Origin: a virus
IMG/VR virus record: IMGVR_UViG_3300036832_000712
Coordinates: 1 to 56,295 of that record
Strand: one strand, 5' to 3'
Length of the DNA: 56,295 bases
The notes below the pieces were generated by a model. The model was given only the letters and a program-made list of their open reading frames with translations, ran no database searches and was not told where the DNA came from. Positions 16,655-24,497 of this stretch are shown here, in pieces. The translations under genes and the position numbers were made by a program. Numbering within the stretch: position 1 is the stretch's first letter; every line of letters begins with the position of its first letter.

Positions 16655-16936
16655 TCATTTGTCCTTGTGATTGAGATAGAAGCCGACACGGATCGCCATC
16701 GACACGTCCCTGACCATGCGTTCGAGATGGTCGGGGCCAAGAACTACCCTCCCTAGCAGGACGCCGACCGCGGCGACGACCACACCAATGGTCGGGTTCT
16801 GAGTCCTGATCGCCCGGTCGAGGAACTCGACCATCCTGACGATCTTCGGATCGAGCGGCACATCCTGCCCGTTAGGCTTGGGCTGCGAAGGTGTTACACC
16901 TTGTAACACCTTTTGCTGAGCTGGGTTATCAGGCAT
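16655..16936 (-). CDS. Hypothetical protein containing a palindrome copy
   Basis: 93 residues: MPDNPAQQKVLQGVTPSQPK, then a predicted helical region with TIGVVVAAVGVLLGRVVLG, possibly a membrane or buried helix, and a basic end. The start overlaps the previous gene by 8 bases. Codons 10-16 contain the dispersed palindrome, so its N-terminus is dictated partly by the DNA site. Function unknown. Confidence 0.65.
   Translation of the reverse strand: MPDNPAQQKVLQGVTPSQPKPNGQDVPLDPKIVRMVEFLDRAIRTQNPTIGVVVAAVGVLLGRVVLGPDHLERMVRDVSMAIRVGFYLNHKDK
16891..16909. promoter_or_regulatory. Dispersed palindrome GTGTTACA-CCT-TGTAACAC
   Basis: Perfect 8+8 half-sites with centre CCT, wholly inside the gene at 16655-16936, encoding VLQGVTP on the minus strand. 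Confidence 0.8.
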
Positions 16937-17114
16937 CTTGTTGCTCGTCCTTCTGCACGTACTTGTAGCCAAGTTCCTTGAGCCTGGTCTTGTCGTACGG
17001 CTCTTCGAACACCCCGCCAGTCTCCCCCCTGAGGGTCAGCAAGTTCTTGTTGCGATCTATCTTGATGATCTCGAACGCGCGGTTGGTCCTGGTGTTGAGC
17101 AGATAGCTGGTCAT
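16929..17114 (-). CDS. Small hypothetical protein
   Basis: 61 residues, MTSYLLNTRTNRAFEIIKID then RNKNLLTLRGETGGVFEEPYDKTRLKELGYKYVQKDEQQDA. ATG overlaps the DNA polymerase stop (ATGA) with GAGG upstream. It looks like a compact beta-rich domain. Directly downstream of the polymerase, so a replication accessory role is possible but unproven. Confidence 0.65.
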   Translation of the reverse strand: MTSYLLNTRTNRAFEIIKIDRNKNLLTLRGETGGVFEEPYDKTRLKELGYKYVQKDEQQDA

Positions 17115-19027
17115 CGGTTCCATCCTCGATGCAAACTCCCTCGGTCAAACTCGAACGGTTTCAGATCGCCCCAGCTGGGACCGACCTTGCAGTCCCATGG
17201 CATCGGGATCGGCGGCTTGAATTTCCAAACAGCTTCGTAGGGAAGATTGTCCAGCACATCCTTGATGTAGTGCGCGGCATCGCGCACCTTTGGTGTGGGG
17301 ACATAGAAGTAGAGCCCGTCGTGCAGGTCCCACGCAAAGCGCGCGCCGATCTCATTGAGATAATCCCGCACACATCTTAGAGCTAGGTACTTCTGATCGG
17401 CTCCCGTTCCCTGGATGCGGTAGTTGACTGCCGTACCTTCCATCTGCCAAGCCAGGTCGCCGCCCCACTCGCCGGTAATGCGGACACGCCGTCCCGGAAT
17501 AGTCTCCACGTACCCCTGGGCTTGCGCCGACGTGATCTGATCGAACCAGTATCTCTTAACCATCGGGTAAGTGCTCAGGTAAACTCTCTGGATACGCTGC
17601 GCCTCTTCGAGCGACAGCAGGATGCCGTAGTCGACTTCGGCGATCTGCCGAAGTTTCTTATGACCTACGCGGTATTGCGAAGAAAGGTTCACCACCTTGC
17701 CGCACTGACGTGCGTTGGACTCTGGTGACCCAGTAACCTTGGCGTTCTCTCGAATCTGCTGGTAGGAAAGCGTCCGGTCGATCCGCGAACCCATGAAGGC
17801 ATGCGGGTCGTGCCCCGGCTGGCAAAGCTGGAGCATGGTCCTATCGCCGGAGGCGATCGCCATCCAGCGATACTCCTGGCCGGCGGCGTCGAACTCCATC
17901 AACGTGAACCCGGGCGGTGACACCAGGATTCTTCGGAACACCGGATCACGCTTCATTTGATGCAAAGCAAAACCTACCTGTCGCGTGCCCTTGTTCTTGC
18001 CCTGCTTGGAACTGTAGGTCATTCTTCCGGAATAGGTACCAAACACTTTCATCTGTGGATGCGAACGACGATCGCCGTTGTAAGCACAGGACTTCAGCGG
18101 AGCTTGTGCGAACTTGGTATCGTTGTTCAGTGCTTCACGATACTCCTTGATCTCCTTGATGCGCTTATCCCTGAGCACCAGCTTGTGTAGCACCACCTTG
18201 CTGGTCGAGCGCGTACCAGTGGCGGTCCACTCCAGCATAGGAAGCTTCCACTGGTCGTAAAGGACGACGCCCAGTTGCTTGGGCGAACGCACGATCTTCT
18301 CGGTGATGCCATACGGCGCCAGGCTTTGTAGCTTGGCCTCCGCCGTCTGGCGGAGGCACGCGGAGAGATTGCCGGCTTCCACCGTGTCTACGGTGAGCCC
18401 CTCCAGGTTGGCGCGCGCTATCATCTTGAACGAAGCCGCCTCGGTGATAGCTACCGCTTGCTGGGAGTGACTTAGTTTCTCCCAGAACTTCTTAGCTAGT
18501 CTGAGGGTGAAGACGCAGTCTTTTATGTTGTACTCATGGAGTCTCGCAAGCTCCGCAGGATCGGTGCCATGGTAGTCGACCTCGGCTTCGTACCCGGCGT
18601 GCTGCGGGAAGAACCCCGGCACCGCGGCCTTGAGGCTGTAGCTGTGCTGCTGCTTGTGGTCGTAGTCCGGCTCGATATCCAGATGGCGCCAGAGCAGCAT
18701 GGCGTCGAGGAAGCGAACCCGATCGAGCAAGTCAAGAATGACAGGTTCGTCTTCCGCATATGCATAGAGCCACGCGATATCAAAGAGGACGTTCCACCCC
18801 ACTAGAATATGCTCGGTGTCGATCGCCCACTGCAACAGGTCCATGATCATCGCGACACATTCAAGCTCGTCCTTAAGAAGTCCACCGGCATGGAGGGTCT
18901 TGCCGTCCTGGCGCCAGACCCATGCCAGGGAAGTTAACCAAGCTTTGCCCTGGCGAACGCGCCAGGGCTGTAAAGAAAATTCCGGAAGCTCTCCCGAACA
19001 CTCCACATCAAATGCACAAAGTTTCAT
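17111..19027 (-). CDS. Family A DNA polymerase with 3'-5' exonuclease
   Basis: 638 residues. Exonuclease motifs FDVEC (D7, E9), NVLFDIAWL (D83) and YNIKD (Y166, D170) are intact. Polymerase motif A is LMEFDAAGQEYRW (D380); motif B RQCGKVVNLSSQY (R440, K444, Y452); motif C WDLHDGLYF (D570). The catalytic aspartates are present, but motif A reads DAAGQE instead of DYSQIE, and the motif C glutamate is glycine (HDG for HDE). No 5'-3' exonuclease domain, as usual in phages. GAGGAA precedes the ATG by 7 bases. Replicates the phage genome. Confidence 0.9.
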   Translation of the reverse strand: MKLCAFDVECSGELPEFSLQPWRVRQGKAWLTSLAWVWRQDGKTLHAGGLLKDELECVAMIMDLLQWAIDTEHILVGWNVLFDIAWLYAYAEDEPVILDLLDRVRFLDAMLLWRHLDIEPDYDHKQQHSYSLKAAVPGFFPQHAGYEAEVDYHGTDPAELARLHEYNIKDCVFTLRLAKKFWEKLSHSQQAVAITEAASFKMIARANLEGLTVDTVEAGNLSACLRQTAEAKLQSLAPYGITEKIVRSPKQLGVVLYDQWKLPMLEWTATGTRSTSKVVLHKLVLRDKRIKEIKEYREALNNDTKFAQAPLKSCAYNGDRRSHPQMKVFGTYSGRMTYSSKQGKNKGTRQVGFALHQMKRDPVFRRILVSPPGFTLMEFDAAGQEYRWMAIASGDRTMLQLCQPGHDPHAFMGSRIDRTLSYQQIRENAKVTGSPESNARQCGKVVNLSSQYRVGHKKLRQIAEVDYGILLSLEEAQRIQRVYLSTYPMVKRYWFDQITSAQAQGYVETIPGRRVRITGEWGGDLAWQMEGTAVNYRIQGTGADQKYLALRCVRDYLNEIGARFAWDLHDGLYFYVPTPKVRDAAHYIKDVLDNLPYEAVWKFKPPIPMPWDCKVGPSWGDLKPFEFDRGSLHRGWNR

Positions 19028-19037
19028 TTGCGTTTCC

Positions 19038-19757
19038 TCAGCCCAGGAACGGCACAGACTTGTGCTCGATGCAGCCGTACTGACGGTAGATCGCCTGCCG
19101 TATCTCGTGCAGTACCTGGTCAGGATGGCTCCAGGAATATCGGAAGCACGAAACCAGCTCACGCCACTTACGATCACGCAGCATGGTGACGATCGAATTA
19201 TTGTCGTGCCACCCAACCCCGCCATCTAGTGGCGCAGCCATCTGCACGTAGACCAGGAACCAAAGCCGGAACTCTTGGTAACGGGTTTCTTCACGCGCTT
19301 GCTTGGCGCGCTCGCGGTTGACCACTGGGACGGACCATGGCGTGATCTGGTCTGCCTTCCAGGTGTTGTCGCGCTCGCGGAACGTGATCTCGTCCGGCAC
19401 CTTGTAGGTACGCCCGTCGACTGTGACGGCAAAATACCCGGCGCACAGCGACACGTACATGCGGGGTGTGCAGTGATTGGCGAATATGACCGTCGAGCGT
19501 GTCGTGTACGCACGGATGGTCAGCGAGTTGTCCTTGTGCCAGGTCACAACAGGATGATCGTACAGCCGCAGGATGATATCCTCGGCCTCTGTCCGCGCGA
19601 TAGTCATGTGCTTCTTGCGGGTATCGACCAGCCCGCGCGGAGCCACCAGTGAGTTGAGCTTGCGGTCCCTGGGGAAAACCACAGCGGCTCTCCAGGTTTT
19701 GACAGCCTGGGCGTAGGACTCAATGCGAGGGAAGTTGCAACGGATGCCGAAGGGCAT
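19038..19757 (-). CDS. Hypothetical phage protein
   Basis: 239 residues. The segment HPVVTWHKDNSLTIRAYTTR, then MYVSLCAGYFAVTVDGRTYKVPDEITF, resembles a beta-rich phage family of unknown function found in early regions. The C-terminal third is helical and aromatic. The ribosome-binding site is the conserved AGGAGTGACTTACC leader. Confidence 0.6.
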   Translation of the reverse strand: MPFGIRCNFPRIESYAQAVKTWRAAVVFPRDRKLNSLVAPRGLVDTRKKHMTIARTEAEDIILRLYDHPVVTWHKDNSLTIRAYTTRSTVIFANHCTPRMYVSLCAGYFAVTVDGRTYKVPDEITFRERDNTWKADQITPWSVPVVNRERAKQAREETRYQEFRLWFLVYVQMAAPLDGGVGWHDNNSIVTMLRDRKWRELVSCFRYSWSHPDQVLHEIRQAIYRQYGCIEHKSVPFLG

Positions 19758-19804
19758 GGTAAGTCACTCCTGTTCTCTAGGTGATCAATGAGTTGAAGGA
19801 AGCA

Positions 19805-19824
19805 CCCCGCGCGACCGCGCGGGG
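19805..19824 (-). terminator. GC-rich hairpin between early genes
   Basis: CCCCGCGCG (19805-19813) pairs with CGCGCGGGG (19816-19824). It follows the stop at 19836 on the minus strand, and a short TTCC tract follows. Possible weak terminator. TATAAT also occurs on the minus strand next to the stop. Confidence 0.45.
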
Positions 19825-19835
19825 GTAAGCTTATA

Positions 19836-20261
19836 TTATAGCACGATACAGCACAGGACCGTGGGGTTCTGACCCTCCTTGAGAACGACCTGTACCTGAT
19901 TCGGCCAGCCCTCGGGGATGCATTTCAGGACCGCGTCGATGGTGGTCATGGGACTCGGGATCATGACTCTACCATCCATCCACCACGGGCGCTGGATGCC
20001 GGTCTGGATACCCTCGGTCTCCAGGAGCCGGGTCAGTCTCGTTTCGATGCGGCGCGCACGCTGGAGGACCTCCAGCAGATTTGCCCGGTCACCGGATGAG
20101 AACGACGGTCCTCCGGAGAGAACAGACGGCGCAAGTAGTTTTTCTTTCATTGACATAGTCGGTAACTCCTTGTCTCGTTCAACGAACTCGCCGCACAACC
20201 CATAACAAGCACCGTTGTACGAATGCTCCCTACGGGGATAACCACATTTTGCGCAGCACAT
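19836..20261 (-). CDS. Zinc-finger-like hypothetical protein
   Basis: 141 residues. MCCAKCGYPRREHSYNGACY GLC carries CxxC and CxxxC pairs, a likely zinc knuckle. A helical segment with RANLLEVLQRARRIETRLTR follows, and the C-terminus has IPEGWPNQVQVVLKEGQNP. The protein precedes no recognised partner; role unknown. An internal MSMKEKLL start (with a GGAG leader) exists, so the zinc part could be a separate short form. Confidence 0.6.
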   Translation of the reverse strand: MCCAKCGYPRREHSYNGACYGLCGEFVERDKELPTMSMKEKLLAPSVLSGGPSFSSGDRANLLEVLQRARRIETRLTRLLETEGIQTGIQRPWWMDGRVMIPSPMTTIDAVLKCIPEGWPNQVQVVLKEGQNPTVLCCIVL

Positions 20262-20263
20262 GC

Positions 20264-21118
20264 TCAGTCTCTTGTCATGTGTTCATTCATGCTATCCCTT
20301 ATTTCACGTGCCTCTTTTGCCGCAGCCGCTCTGAGATCGCTCCCCTTGCGCAGGTCGTCGGGCTGGTAGGAACCTATGGTTCCCATGATCCGCTGACGTA
20401 TCTCTCTTAGCTTCGGATCACCAGTCACGTTGAGCCCGGGCAAAATGTTCATCAGCTCTACCAGATTGTTGACCGTGCTGTCCCGGAAGATCGCTTCTTC
20501 ATCTCCTACTTTCTCAATGTAGTGTTCGAGAAGCTCCGCGATGCGCAGCCACACGTCCTGCATGGCCTCGCCAAGCCGCCGCTCGATGGAGCGTTCCATG
20601 TCGGCCTTAAGCTTGTTAAGCTCCTTCTCGGGAAGCGCGACTCGGAAATCGTCCGGCTCGGTGATGCCGTCGATGTCCAGATCGACTCGGAACTTTTCCC
20701 GCAGCTGGTCAGGCGTCGGGTAGTCCTCATCGCGGAACAGAGTCCCTAACCGGAACGACGCCTGGTCTCGCGCCTTGGGATACCTGACCTCGATGAACTC
20801 TTTTACGGCTGCGTTGAAGTTCCGCTCCAGGTCACCGTATCCCGACATGAACATCTCGAAGATGTTCCGAGTCATGATGCGCGGGCCTTTGTCCGACCAC
20901 GGAAGAGTGTGATGGTCCCTGTGCGCTTTCAATGCATTGTACGCGGTGACAATATCCGCGAACGCTTCCTTGGGCACGATGCGCTTGGAGACCACGGCCG
21001 AGCCAGCCTGGGCGCTGGCATCCCTGACCAATTGGTTGGAAGCTTTCGAGTCGATCTTGTAGCCACTCCACCTGGATATGTGGAGGTTCACCAGCATGCA
21101 CTTCTGTGAGAGACTCAT
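20264..21118 (-). CDS. DUF3150-family protein
   Basis: 284 residues. MLVNLHISRWSGYKIDSKAS, HRDHHTLPWSDKGPRIM, MFMSGYGDLERNFNAAVKEF and RLGTLFRDEDYPTPDQL match the DUF3150 pattern. In phages DUF3150 proteins travel with a MoxR ATPase and a VWA protein, both present here (24983-26065 and 22024-23178). The triad is thought to act as a chaperone-like remodelling system, substrate unknown. Conserved AGGAGTAACTGAAC leader before ATG. Confidence 0.75.
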   Translation of the reverse strand: MSLSQKCMLVNLHISRWSGYKIDSKASNQLVRDASAQAGSAVVSKRIVPKEAFADIVTAYNALKAHRDHHTLPWSDKGPRIMTRNIFEMFMSGYGDLERNFNAAVKEFIEVRYPKARDQASFRLGTLFRDEDYPTPDQLREKFRVDLDIDGITEPDDFRVALPEKELNKLKADMERSIERRLGEAMQDVWLRIAELLEHYIEKVGDEEAIFRDSTVNNLVELMNILPGLNVTGDPKLREIRQRIMGTIGSYQPDDLRKGSDLRAAAAKEAREIRDSMNEHMTRD

Positions 21119-21141
21119 GTTCAGTTACTCCTTTGTTTGGT

Positions 21142-21369
21142 TCAGTTAGTGCGGAAAAGCTTAGCAGCAATTTCAGTCTCTCGTCCAACACATTCGTTGT
21201 ATTGATCGAAAGTTTGTGACACCCTACGGCAAGCACCGGGTATGCCGTTCACATACTCCTGCGTTATGGGCACCGTTGGAGGGTTGAGAGTGACCTTCAC
21301 TCCCAGAATGATCGCTGGCAATATGATGAATACCAGCAAGTAGGTAGTAAGTAAACGCGGTCCAGTCAT
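21142..21369 (-). CDS. Small single-pass membrane protein
   Basis: 75 residues. A hydrophobic helix (about residues 6-26, LLTTYLLVFIILPAIILGVK) is followed by a soluble domain with two cysteines (C47, C60), suggesting an inner-membrane protein with a periplasmic disulfide. A short lysis or superinfection role is possible but unsupported. AGGAGTGACTGAAC leader. Confidence 0.6.
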   Translation of the reverse strand: MTGPRLLTTYLLVFIILPAIILGVKVTLNPPTVPITQEYVNGIPGACRRVSQTFDQYNECVGRETEIAAKLFRTN

Positions 21370-21390
21370 GTTCAGTCACTCCTTTGTTTG

Positions 21391-21409
21391 GTGTTACATT
21401 ATGTAACAC
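21391..21409. promoter_or_regulatory. Dispersed palindrome GTGTTACA-TTA-TGTAACAC
   Basis: Perfect half-sites. It overlaps the end of the 59-residue gene at 21399-21578: the TAA stop is read from the palindrome itself. It lies 21 bases before the ATG of the next gene. Confidence 0.85.
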
Positions 21410-21578
21410 GTTTCTCCCAGTCGCGCGGCAGGAAGCCGCCGCTGCTGAGCCACTGGTCCAGTGCCTCGAAAGCGGTGACCAGCTTATCGAACGCATCGAG
21501 ATCGTAGTCGCCGCGCTCGCCGTTGGTCCAATGCTCGCAAGCCGCGCGAGCATCGGTAAGAGCTTGATTGGGGTCCAT
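21399..21578 (-). CDS. Small acidic helical protein, 59 residues
   Basis: Encodes MDPNQALTDARAACEHWTNG, then ERGDYDLDAFDKLVTAFEALDQWLSSGGFLPRDWEKRVT. The ERGDYD...LDQWLSSGGFLPRDW core recurs in phage proteins of unknown function. AAGGAGTAACTGAAC leads the ATG. The last codons and the stop (CGT GTT ACA TAA) are supplied by the palindrome. Confidence 0.75.
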   Translation of the reverse strand: MDPNQALTDARAACEHWTNGERGDYDLDAFDKLVTAFEALDQWLSSGGFLPRDWEKRVT

Positions 21579-21593
21579 GTTCAGTTACTCCTT

Positions 21594-22031
21594 TCAGTTG
21601 ATCCGTATCGCGTCAACCACCCCACGCTTTATGCGCTTAAGCAAAGATGACGGGTCGGTACCCATATGTTCGGCCCACTCACTTAGACATTTACGTCGGC
21701 CTTTGATTTCGTAAATGACGTTCTGCCGTGTGTTGCGTGCTTGCTGAAGTGGAGTCACCCAACGACAGTTGGATGGGAAATACCCACGATCATTGTCGCG
21801 CCGATCGATACACATACCGGCCGGCGCTTCACCCATGTCGGCAAGGAAATTGGCAAACAAGTCCCATCGTTTGCAAACTTTTATTCCTCGCGCTCCATAC
21901 TTACGCCACCACGCGGCATTGGTAGTCGATGCACACCGAGCACGCATCCCTTTCCAAATGCGATACGTCCGTGTACCGCAACCACCGTGTCGATAGTTAG
22001 GATTGCGTTTTCCAGGGTAGGTCCTAGGCAT
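21594..22031 (-). CDS. HNH-family homing-type endonuclease
   Basis: 145 residues. [53 protein letters not shown] and QQARN follow the conserved Cys/His/Asn pattern of phage HNH endonucleases; a C-terminal helix-turn-helix-like CLSEWAEHMGTDPSSLLKRI may bind DNA. A paralog lies at 39814-40320 on the same strand. The start overlaps the VWA gene by 8 bases. Likely a mobile gene inserted in the MoxR/VWA cluster. Confidence 0.8.
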   Translation of the reverse strand: MPRTYPGKRNPNYRHGGCGTRTYRIWKGMRARCASTTNAAWWRKYGARGIKVCKRWDLFANFLADMGEAPAGMCIDRRDNDRGYFPSNCRWVTPLQQARNTRQNVIYEIKGRRKCLSEWAEHMGTDPSSLLKRIKRGVVDAIRIN

Positions 22032-23178
22032 CGACAGTGATCCTTACAACTCCAGCCCAATCGGGACACGTCGCGTCAGTCGTGCACCCGATGATGAGAG
22101 GGTAGGGTGTAGGGCTTTCAGGCCAGGGTGTATAAGCATCAGTCAGAAGCAGCACGACCTCAGGACTGTACTGCTCCGCCACATACTGCAGCGGCTTCCG
22201 CATGTCGGTGCCACCACCTCCTTTAGGGTGCAGAATCACCTCGTTGCCGTCCTCGAACACGTCGACGTTCGAGCACTCGGCATCGTCGGCCCAGATCACG
22301 CGCACGGTCATCGGCTTGATGACGGTGACGATGTGGTTCACCGCAACAGCTATCCTTTCGAATATCTCCTTGGTGAACATCGAGCCAGACGAATCAGCCA
22401 CGATGGTCAGCTCGTCCATGCCGTTGCTCCTGCGACTCGGCAAATAGATATTGCTGTACCGGCGATTGCGCCTGTTCCAGCTTTCGTCTTGTGCAAGACA
22501 GGCAGTCATGTAGTCGATCAGTACCTGCTCCCATGGCACCGGGTCCTCGTAGGTCGCGCCGACGATGGCCGCCAGCTCGCCCGGCATGACGCCATGCTGG
22601 CGGGCTATGGCGCTCGCCCGGGCCAGGGTCTTGTTGATGTGGTGCTCGATCGCCGCCGCCTGCTCGGGCGTGGCCGCCGGGACCGGCCGCAGGTCGCCGC
22701 CCAGGCCGCCCTGCCCAGGACCCTGGCCCTGCCCCTGCCCTTGTCCAGGCTGCCCCTGCTTCCCGCCCTGCTGCTCCAGCAGGGGGTAGATTTGCTCCGC
22801 GGTCATGCCGCGGTACTTGGGATCGATGAGCGCATACTGCCAGATTTTGAACTTGAGATCGTACAGCATGATGTTGATGGCGTAGTCGCAAGCCTTGTTC
22901 CAGCGCTCATGATCGCGAGAACCACGCCGTAAACCATGCTTGAGCAGTATGTGCATAAGTTCGTGGATAACTACGAACTTGGCGGTCGGGATGTCCAGCC
23001 CCTCGATGAAGGCCGGGTTGTAGCCGATGACCGTCATGTCGGTCCACGCTGTCGCGCAGGTCGGGTCCTCGACGAACGGAGTCTGCAGCAGGGCTGCTGC
23101 AAAGAACATAAGTTCTTTTACTTTTACGAGACTCGCTCTCGCAGTTTCCATAACAGAGAGTTGCTGTTGTCTTCTCAT
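22024..23178 (-). CDS. Metallopeptidase-like VWA protein (DUF2201-type)
   Basis: 384 residues. The N-terminal domain has VVIHELMHILLKH (HExxH, 72-76) in a putative zinc peptidase fold; a Gln/Gly-rich linker (138-162) follows; the C-terminal part is a von Willebrand A-like domain with ADSSGSM (262-267, MIDAS DxSxS) and GGGGTDMRKPL (MIDAS Thr), ending with VVLLLTDAYTPWP. This layout partners MoxR ATPases. With 24983-26065 and 20264-21118 it forms a phage MoxR-VWA-DUF3150 module. Confidence 0.85.
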   Translation of the reverse strand: MRRQQQLSVMETARASLVKVKELMFFAAALLQTPFVEDPTCATAWTDMTVIGYNPAFIEGLDIPTAKFVVIHELMHILLKHGLRRGSRDHERWNKACDYAINIMLYDLKFKIWQYALIDPKYRGMTAEQIYPLLEQQGGKQGQPGQGQGQGQGPGQGGLGGDLRPVPAATPEQAAAIEHHINKTLARASAIARQHGVMPGELAAIVGATYEDPVPWEQVLIDYMTACLAQDESWNRRNRRYSNIYLPSRRSNGMDELTIVADSSGSMFTKEIFERIAVAVNHIVTVIKPMTVRVIWADDAECSNVDVFEDGNEVILHPKGGGGTDMRKPLQYVAEQYSPEVVLLLTDAYTPWPESPTPYPLIIGCTTDATCPDWAGVVRITVDA

Positions 23179-23184
23179 GGTAAG

Positions 23185-23328
23185 TCAGTCCTTTGGTTTT
23201 CGCTTCATTGCCGCAAGCGCGCGGCGCTGCGCCCGATTGATCGGGTTACTGGGTGGAATACGTGTTCGTGGTTTGATAGGTGCGACGATCAACCTGCTTC
23301 TGAGTACCCGCGGTGGGACGATCTTCAT
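23185..23328 (-). CDS. Small basic protein, 47 residues
   Basis: MKIVPPRVLRSRLIVAPIKP then RTRIPPSNPINRAQRRALAAMKRKPKD. Very basic and proline-rich; GGAGTGACTTACC precedes the ATG and the gene fits exactly between its neighbours. Probably binds nucleic acid or a protein partner; unknown. Confidence 0.65.
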   Translation of the reverse strand: MKIVPPRVLRSRLIVAPIKPRTRIPPSNPINRAQRRALAAMKRKPKD

Positions 23329-23351
23329 GGTAAGTCACTCCGTTGGCAGCC

Positions 23352-23552
23352 TCAATATGGGTTGGTCTGGGTCAGCCCCAGCTGGGTCTCGAAGCGGGCA
23401 GCGACAATATCGCAGACCCGATGGATATCTTCGTGCGACAGCTTGTGTCTGAGGAAGATCATGAGATCGCTCTGGATCGTGCCACAGGCATCCTCCAGGT
23501 TCCTGTCAGGGTTTTCCTTCGGCGTTTTGAATTTCCATTCATCGTAGGTCAT
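23352..23552 (-). CDS. Hypothetical protein, 66 residues
   Basis: MTYDEWKFKTPKENPDRNLE with a helical region DLMIFLRHKLSHEDIHRVCDIVAARFETQLG. Leader AAAGGAGTGACTGACG precedes the ATG. No family recognised. Downstream of the 172-bp structured element at 23587-23758. Confidence 0.65.
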   Translation of the reverse strand: MTYDEWKFKTPKENPDRNLEDACGTIQSDLMIFLRHKLSHEDIHRVCDIVAARFETQLGLTQTNPY

Positions 23553-23586
23553 CGTCAGTCACTCCTTTAGTTGGTGGTTAGTAGTA

Positions 23587-23758
23587 TTGGCGAGGTTAGT
23601 GAGACGGAGCTAGGGAAGCGCTGCTGGGATCGAACCGGCACACCCAGCTTTCGGTTTGGAGCTTTAGAGAAGTTGGCGGCCTTGTCGCCTCTCTGCCGAA
23701 AACGGCTGCTACGAGCTTCCGACTTTCCATCCGTCCTCCGTCCCACCAACCTCGCCAA
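23587..23758 (-). ncRNA. Candidate structured RNA or MITE-like element with T-arm-like motif
   Basis: A 23-bp inverted repeat (23587-23609 with 23736-23758) closes the element; as RNA its two mismatches become G-U pairs. Inside, on the minus strand, GGAAGC pairs with GCTTCC, a ten-pair helix is split by a 3-base bulge, an AGAGAG/CTTCTCT hairpin forms, and GGTTCGATCCC looks like a tRNA T-loop. No standard cloverleaf or encoded CCA can be folded. No convincing ORF is present. It abuts the palindrome at 23759. Alternatives: tRNA relic or a small inverted-repeat element. Confidence 0.55.
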
Positions 23759-23777
23759 GTGTTACATGATGTAACAC
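23759..23777. promoter_or_regulatory. Dispersed palindrome GTGTTACA-TGA-TGTAACAC
   Basis: Perfect half-sites, starting on the base after the 172-bp inverted-repeat element and ending at the stop codon region of the gene at 23778-24047. Confidence 0.85.
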
Positions 23778-24047
23778 CTATGAGTGAGTGTACCCATCTT
23801 CCTCGATGCCCAGCCACATGCCCCATCGGGGCAGCATGATGCAGGGAATGCCGAAGCCCGGCTGCACCGTCTTGCGGAAGAGTCGCCACTGCCAAGACGG
23901 CACCTTGACGATCTCCGGGTTGCTCCACTTGCCGCAATGCCGGCAGTAAGTGCCGTCGTGCCGCGTCGTGGGCGTGATCCAGCTAGGGAAATCCGTCTGG
24001 AAAATTTTGAACAAAGCTTCACGTTGTTTGCGAGTCGTCTTAACCAT
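23778..24047 (-). CDS. Hypothetical protein with CxxC
   Basis: 89 residues. Basic start MVKTTRKQREALFKIFQTDF, one CRHC pair and an aromatic second half (WQWRLF, RWGMWLGIEEDGY). Resembles small phage early proteins; unknown. AGGAGAACTCT precedes the ATG. Confidence 0.6.
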   Translation of the reverse strand: MVKTTRKQREALFKIFQTDFPSWITPTTRHDGTYCRHCGKWSNPEIVKVPSWQWRLFRKTVQPGFGIPCIMLPRWGMWLGIEEDGYTHS

Positions 24048-24264
24048 TAGAGTTCTCCTGTTGGTTGGTTAGTGAGTTGTTATCGACGGGTGGATGCTTG
24101 AACGCCTCGGCAAGGCGCAGATAGACTTCGTGAAGTCCCTCGACAGTTTCGCTGACCAGGCAAGGCTCGGTGTAACCAAGTGGCTTACCACCATCAGCGT
24201 AGTGCATTTCGACAAGGAAGAAAGAGCCATCGCCGTCCTTAACGATACGGTTATTCCAATGCAT
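24040..24264 (-). CDS. Hypothetical protein, 74 residues
   Basis: MHWNNRIVKDGDGSFFLVEM opens a beta-like segment, then VSETVEGLHEVYLRLAEAFK forms a helix; the tail is Asn/Gln/Ser-rich. AGGAGAACTCTG precedes ATG, like the leader of the next gene, so the two leaders are probably duplicated. Unknown function. Confidence 0.6.
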   Translation of the reverse strand: MHWNNRIVKDGDGSFFLVEMHYADGGKPLGYTEPCLVSETVEGLHEVYLRLAEAFKHPPVDNNSLTNQQENSNG

Positions 24265-24493
24265 CAGAGTTCTCCTGTTCAGTCAGTGAATCTTCCTTGG
24301 TGGGCATGCCCATCAAGGTCTCACGAATGTAATCAAGGTCAGACTGGAGAAGCTGACCACGAAACTCTTTACGGTCGATGGCCTTCTTCAACTGGACGAA
24401 CACTGTTAACTGCTCGACGTGAAGAAGAATCTGCCTGTCGATCAATTGCTTGATCTTGGCGACTTTCATGGGGTTGACGATCTGGTTGCTCAT
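24251..24493 (-). CDS. Helical hypothetical protein, 80 residues
   Basis: MSNQIVNPMKVAKIKQLIDR then QILLHVEQLTVFVQLKKAIDRKEFRGQLLQSDLDYIRETL. Predominantly helical, possible dimer. Overlaps the downstream gene by 14 bases. Ribosome-binding site weak (GGAA). Unknown. Confidence 0.55.
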   Translation of the reverse strand: MSNQIVNPMKVAKIKQLIDRQILLHVEQLTVFVQLKKAIDRKEFRGQLLQSDLDYIRETLMGMPTKEDSLTEQENSDALE

Positions 24494-24497
24494 GTTG

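Noticed and set aside
23587-23758. Canonical tRNA gene on the minus strand
   Set aside because: GGTTCGATCCC looks like a T-loop, but no consistent acceptor, D or anticodon arm could be drawn. Kept only as a structured-element candidate.
23567-23758. 63-codon ORF over the structured element
   Set aside because: It would need a TTG start at the edge of the inverted repeat, with no ribosome-binding site.
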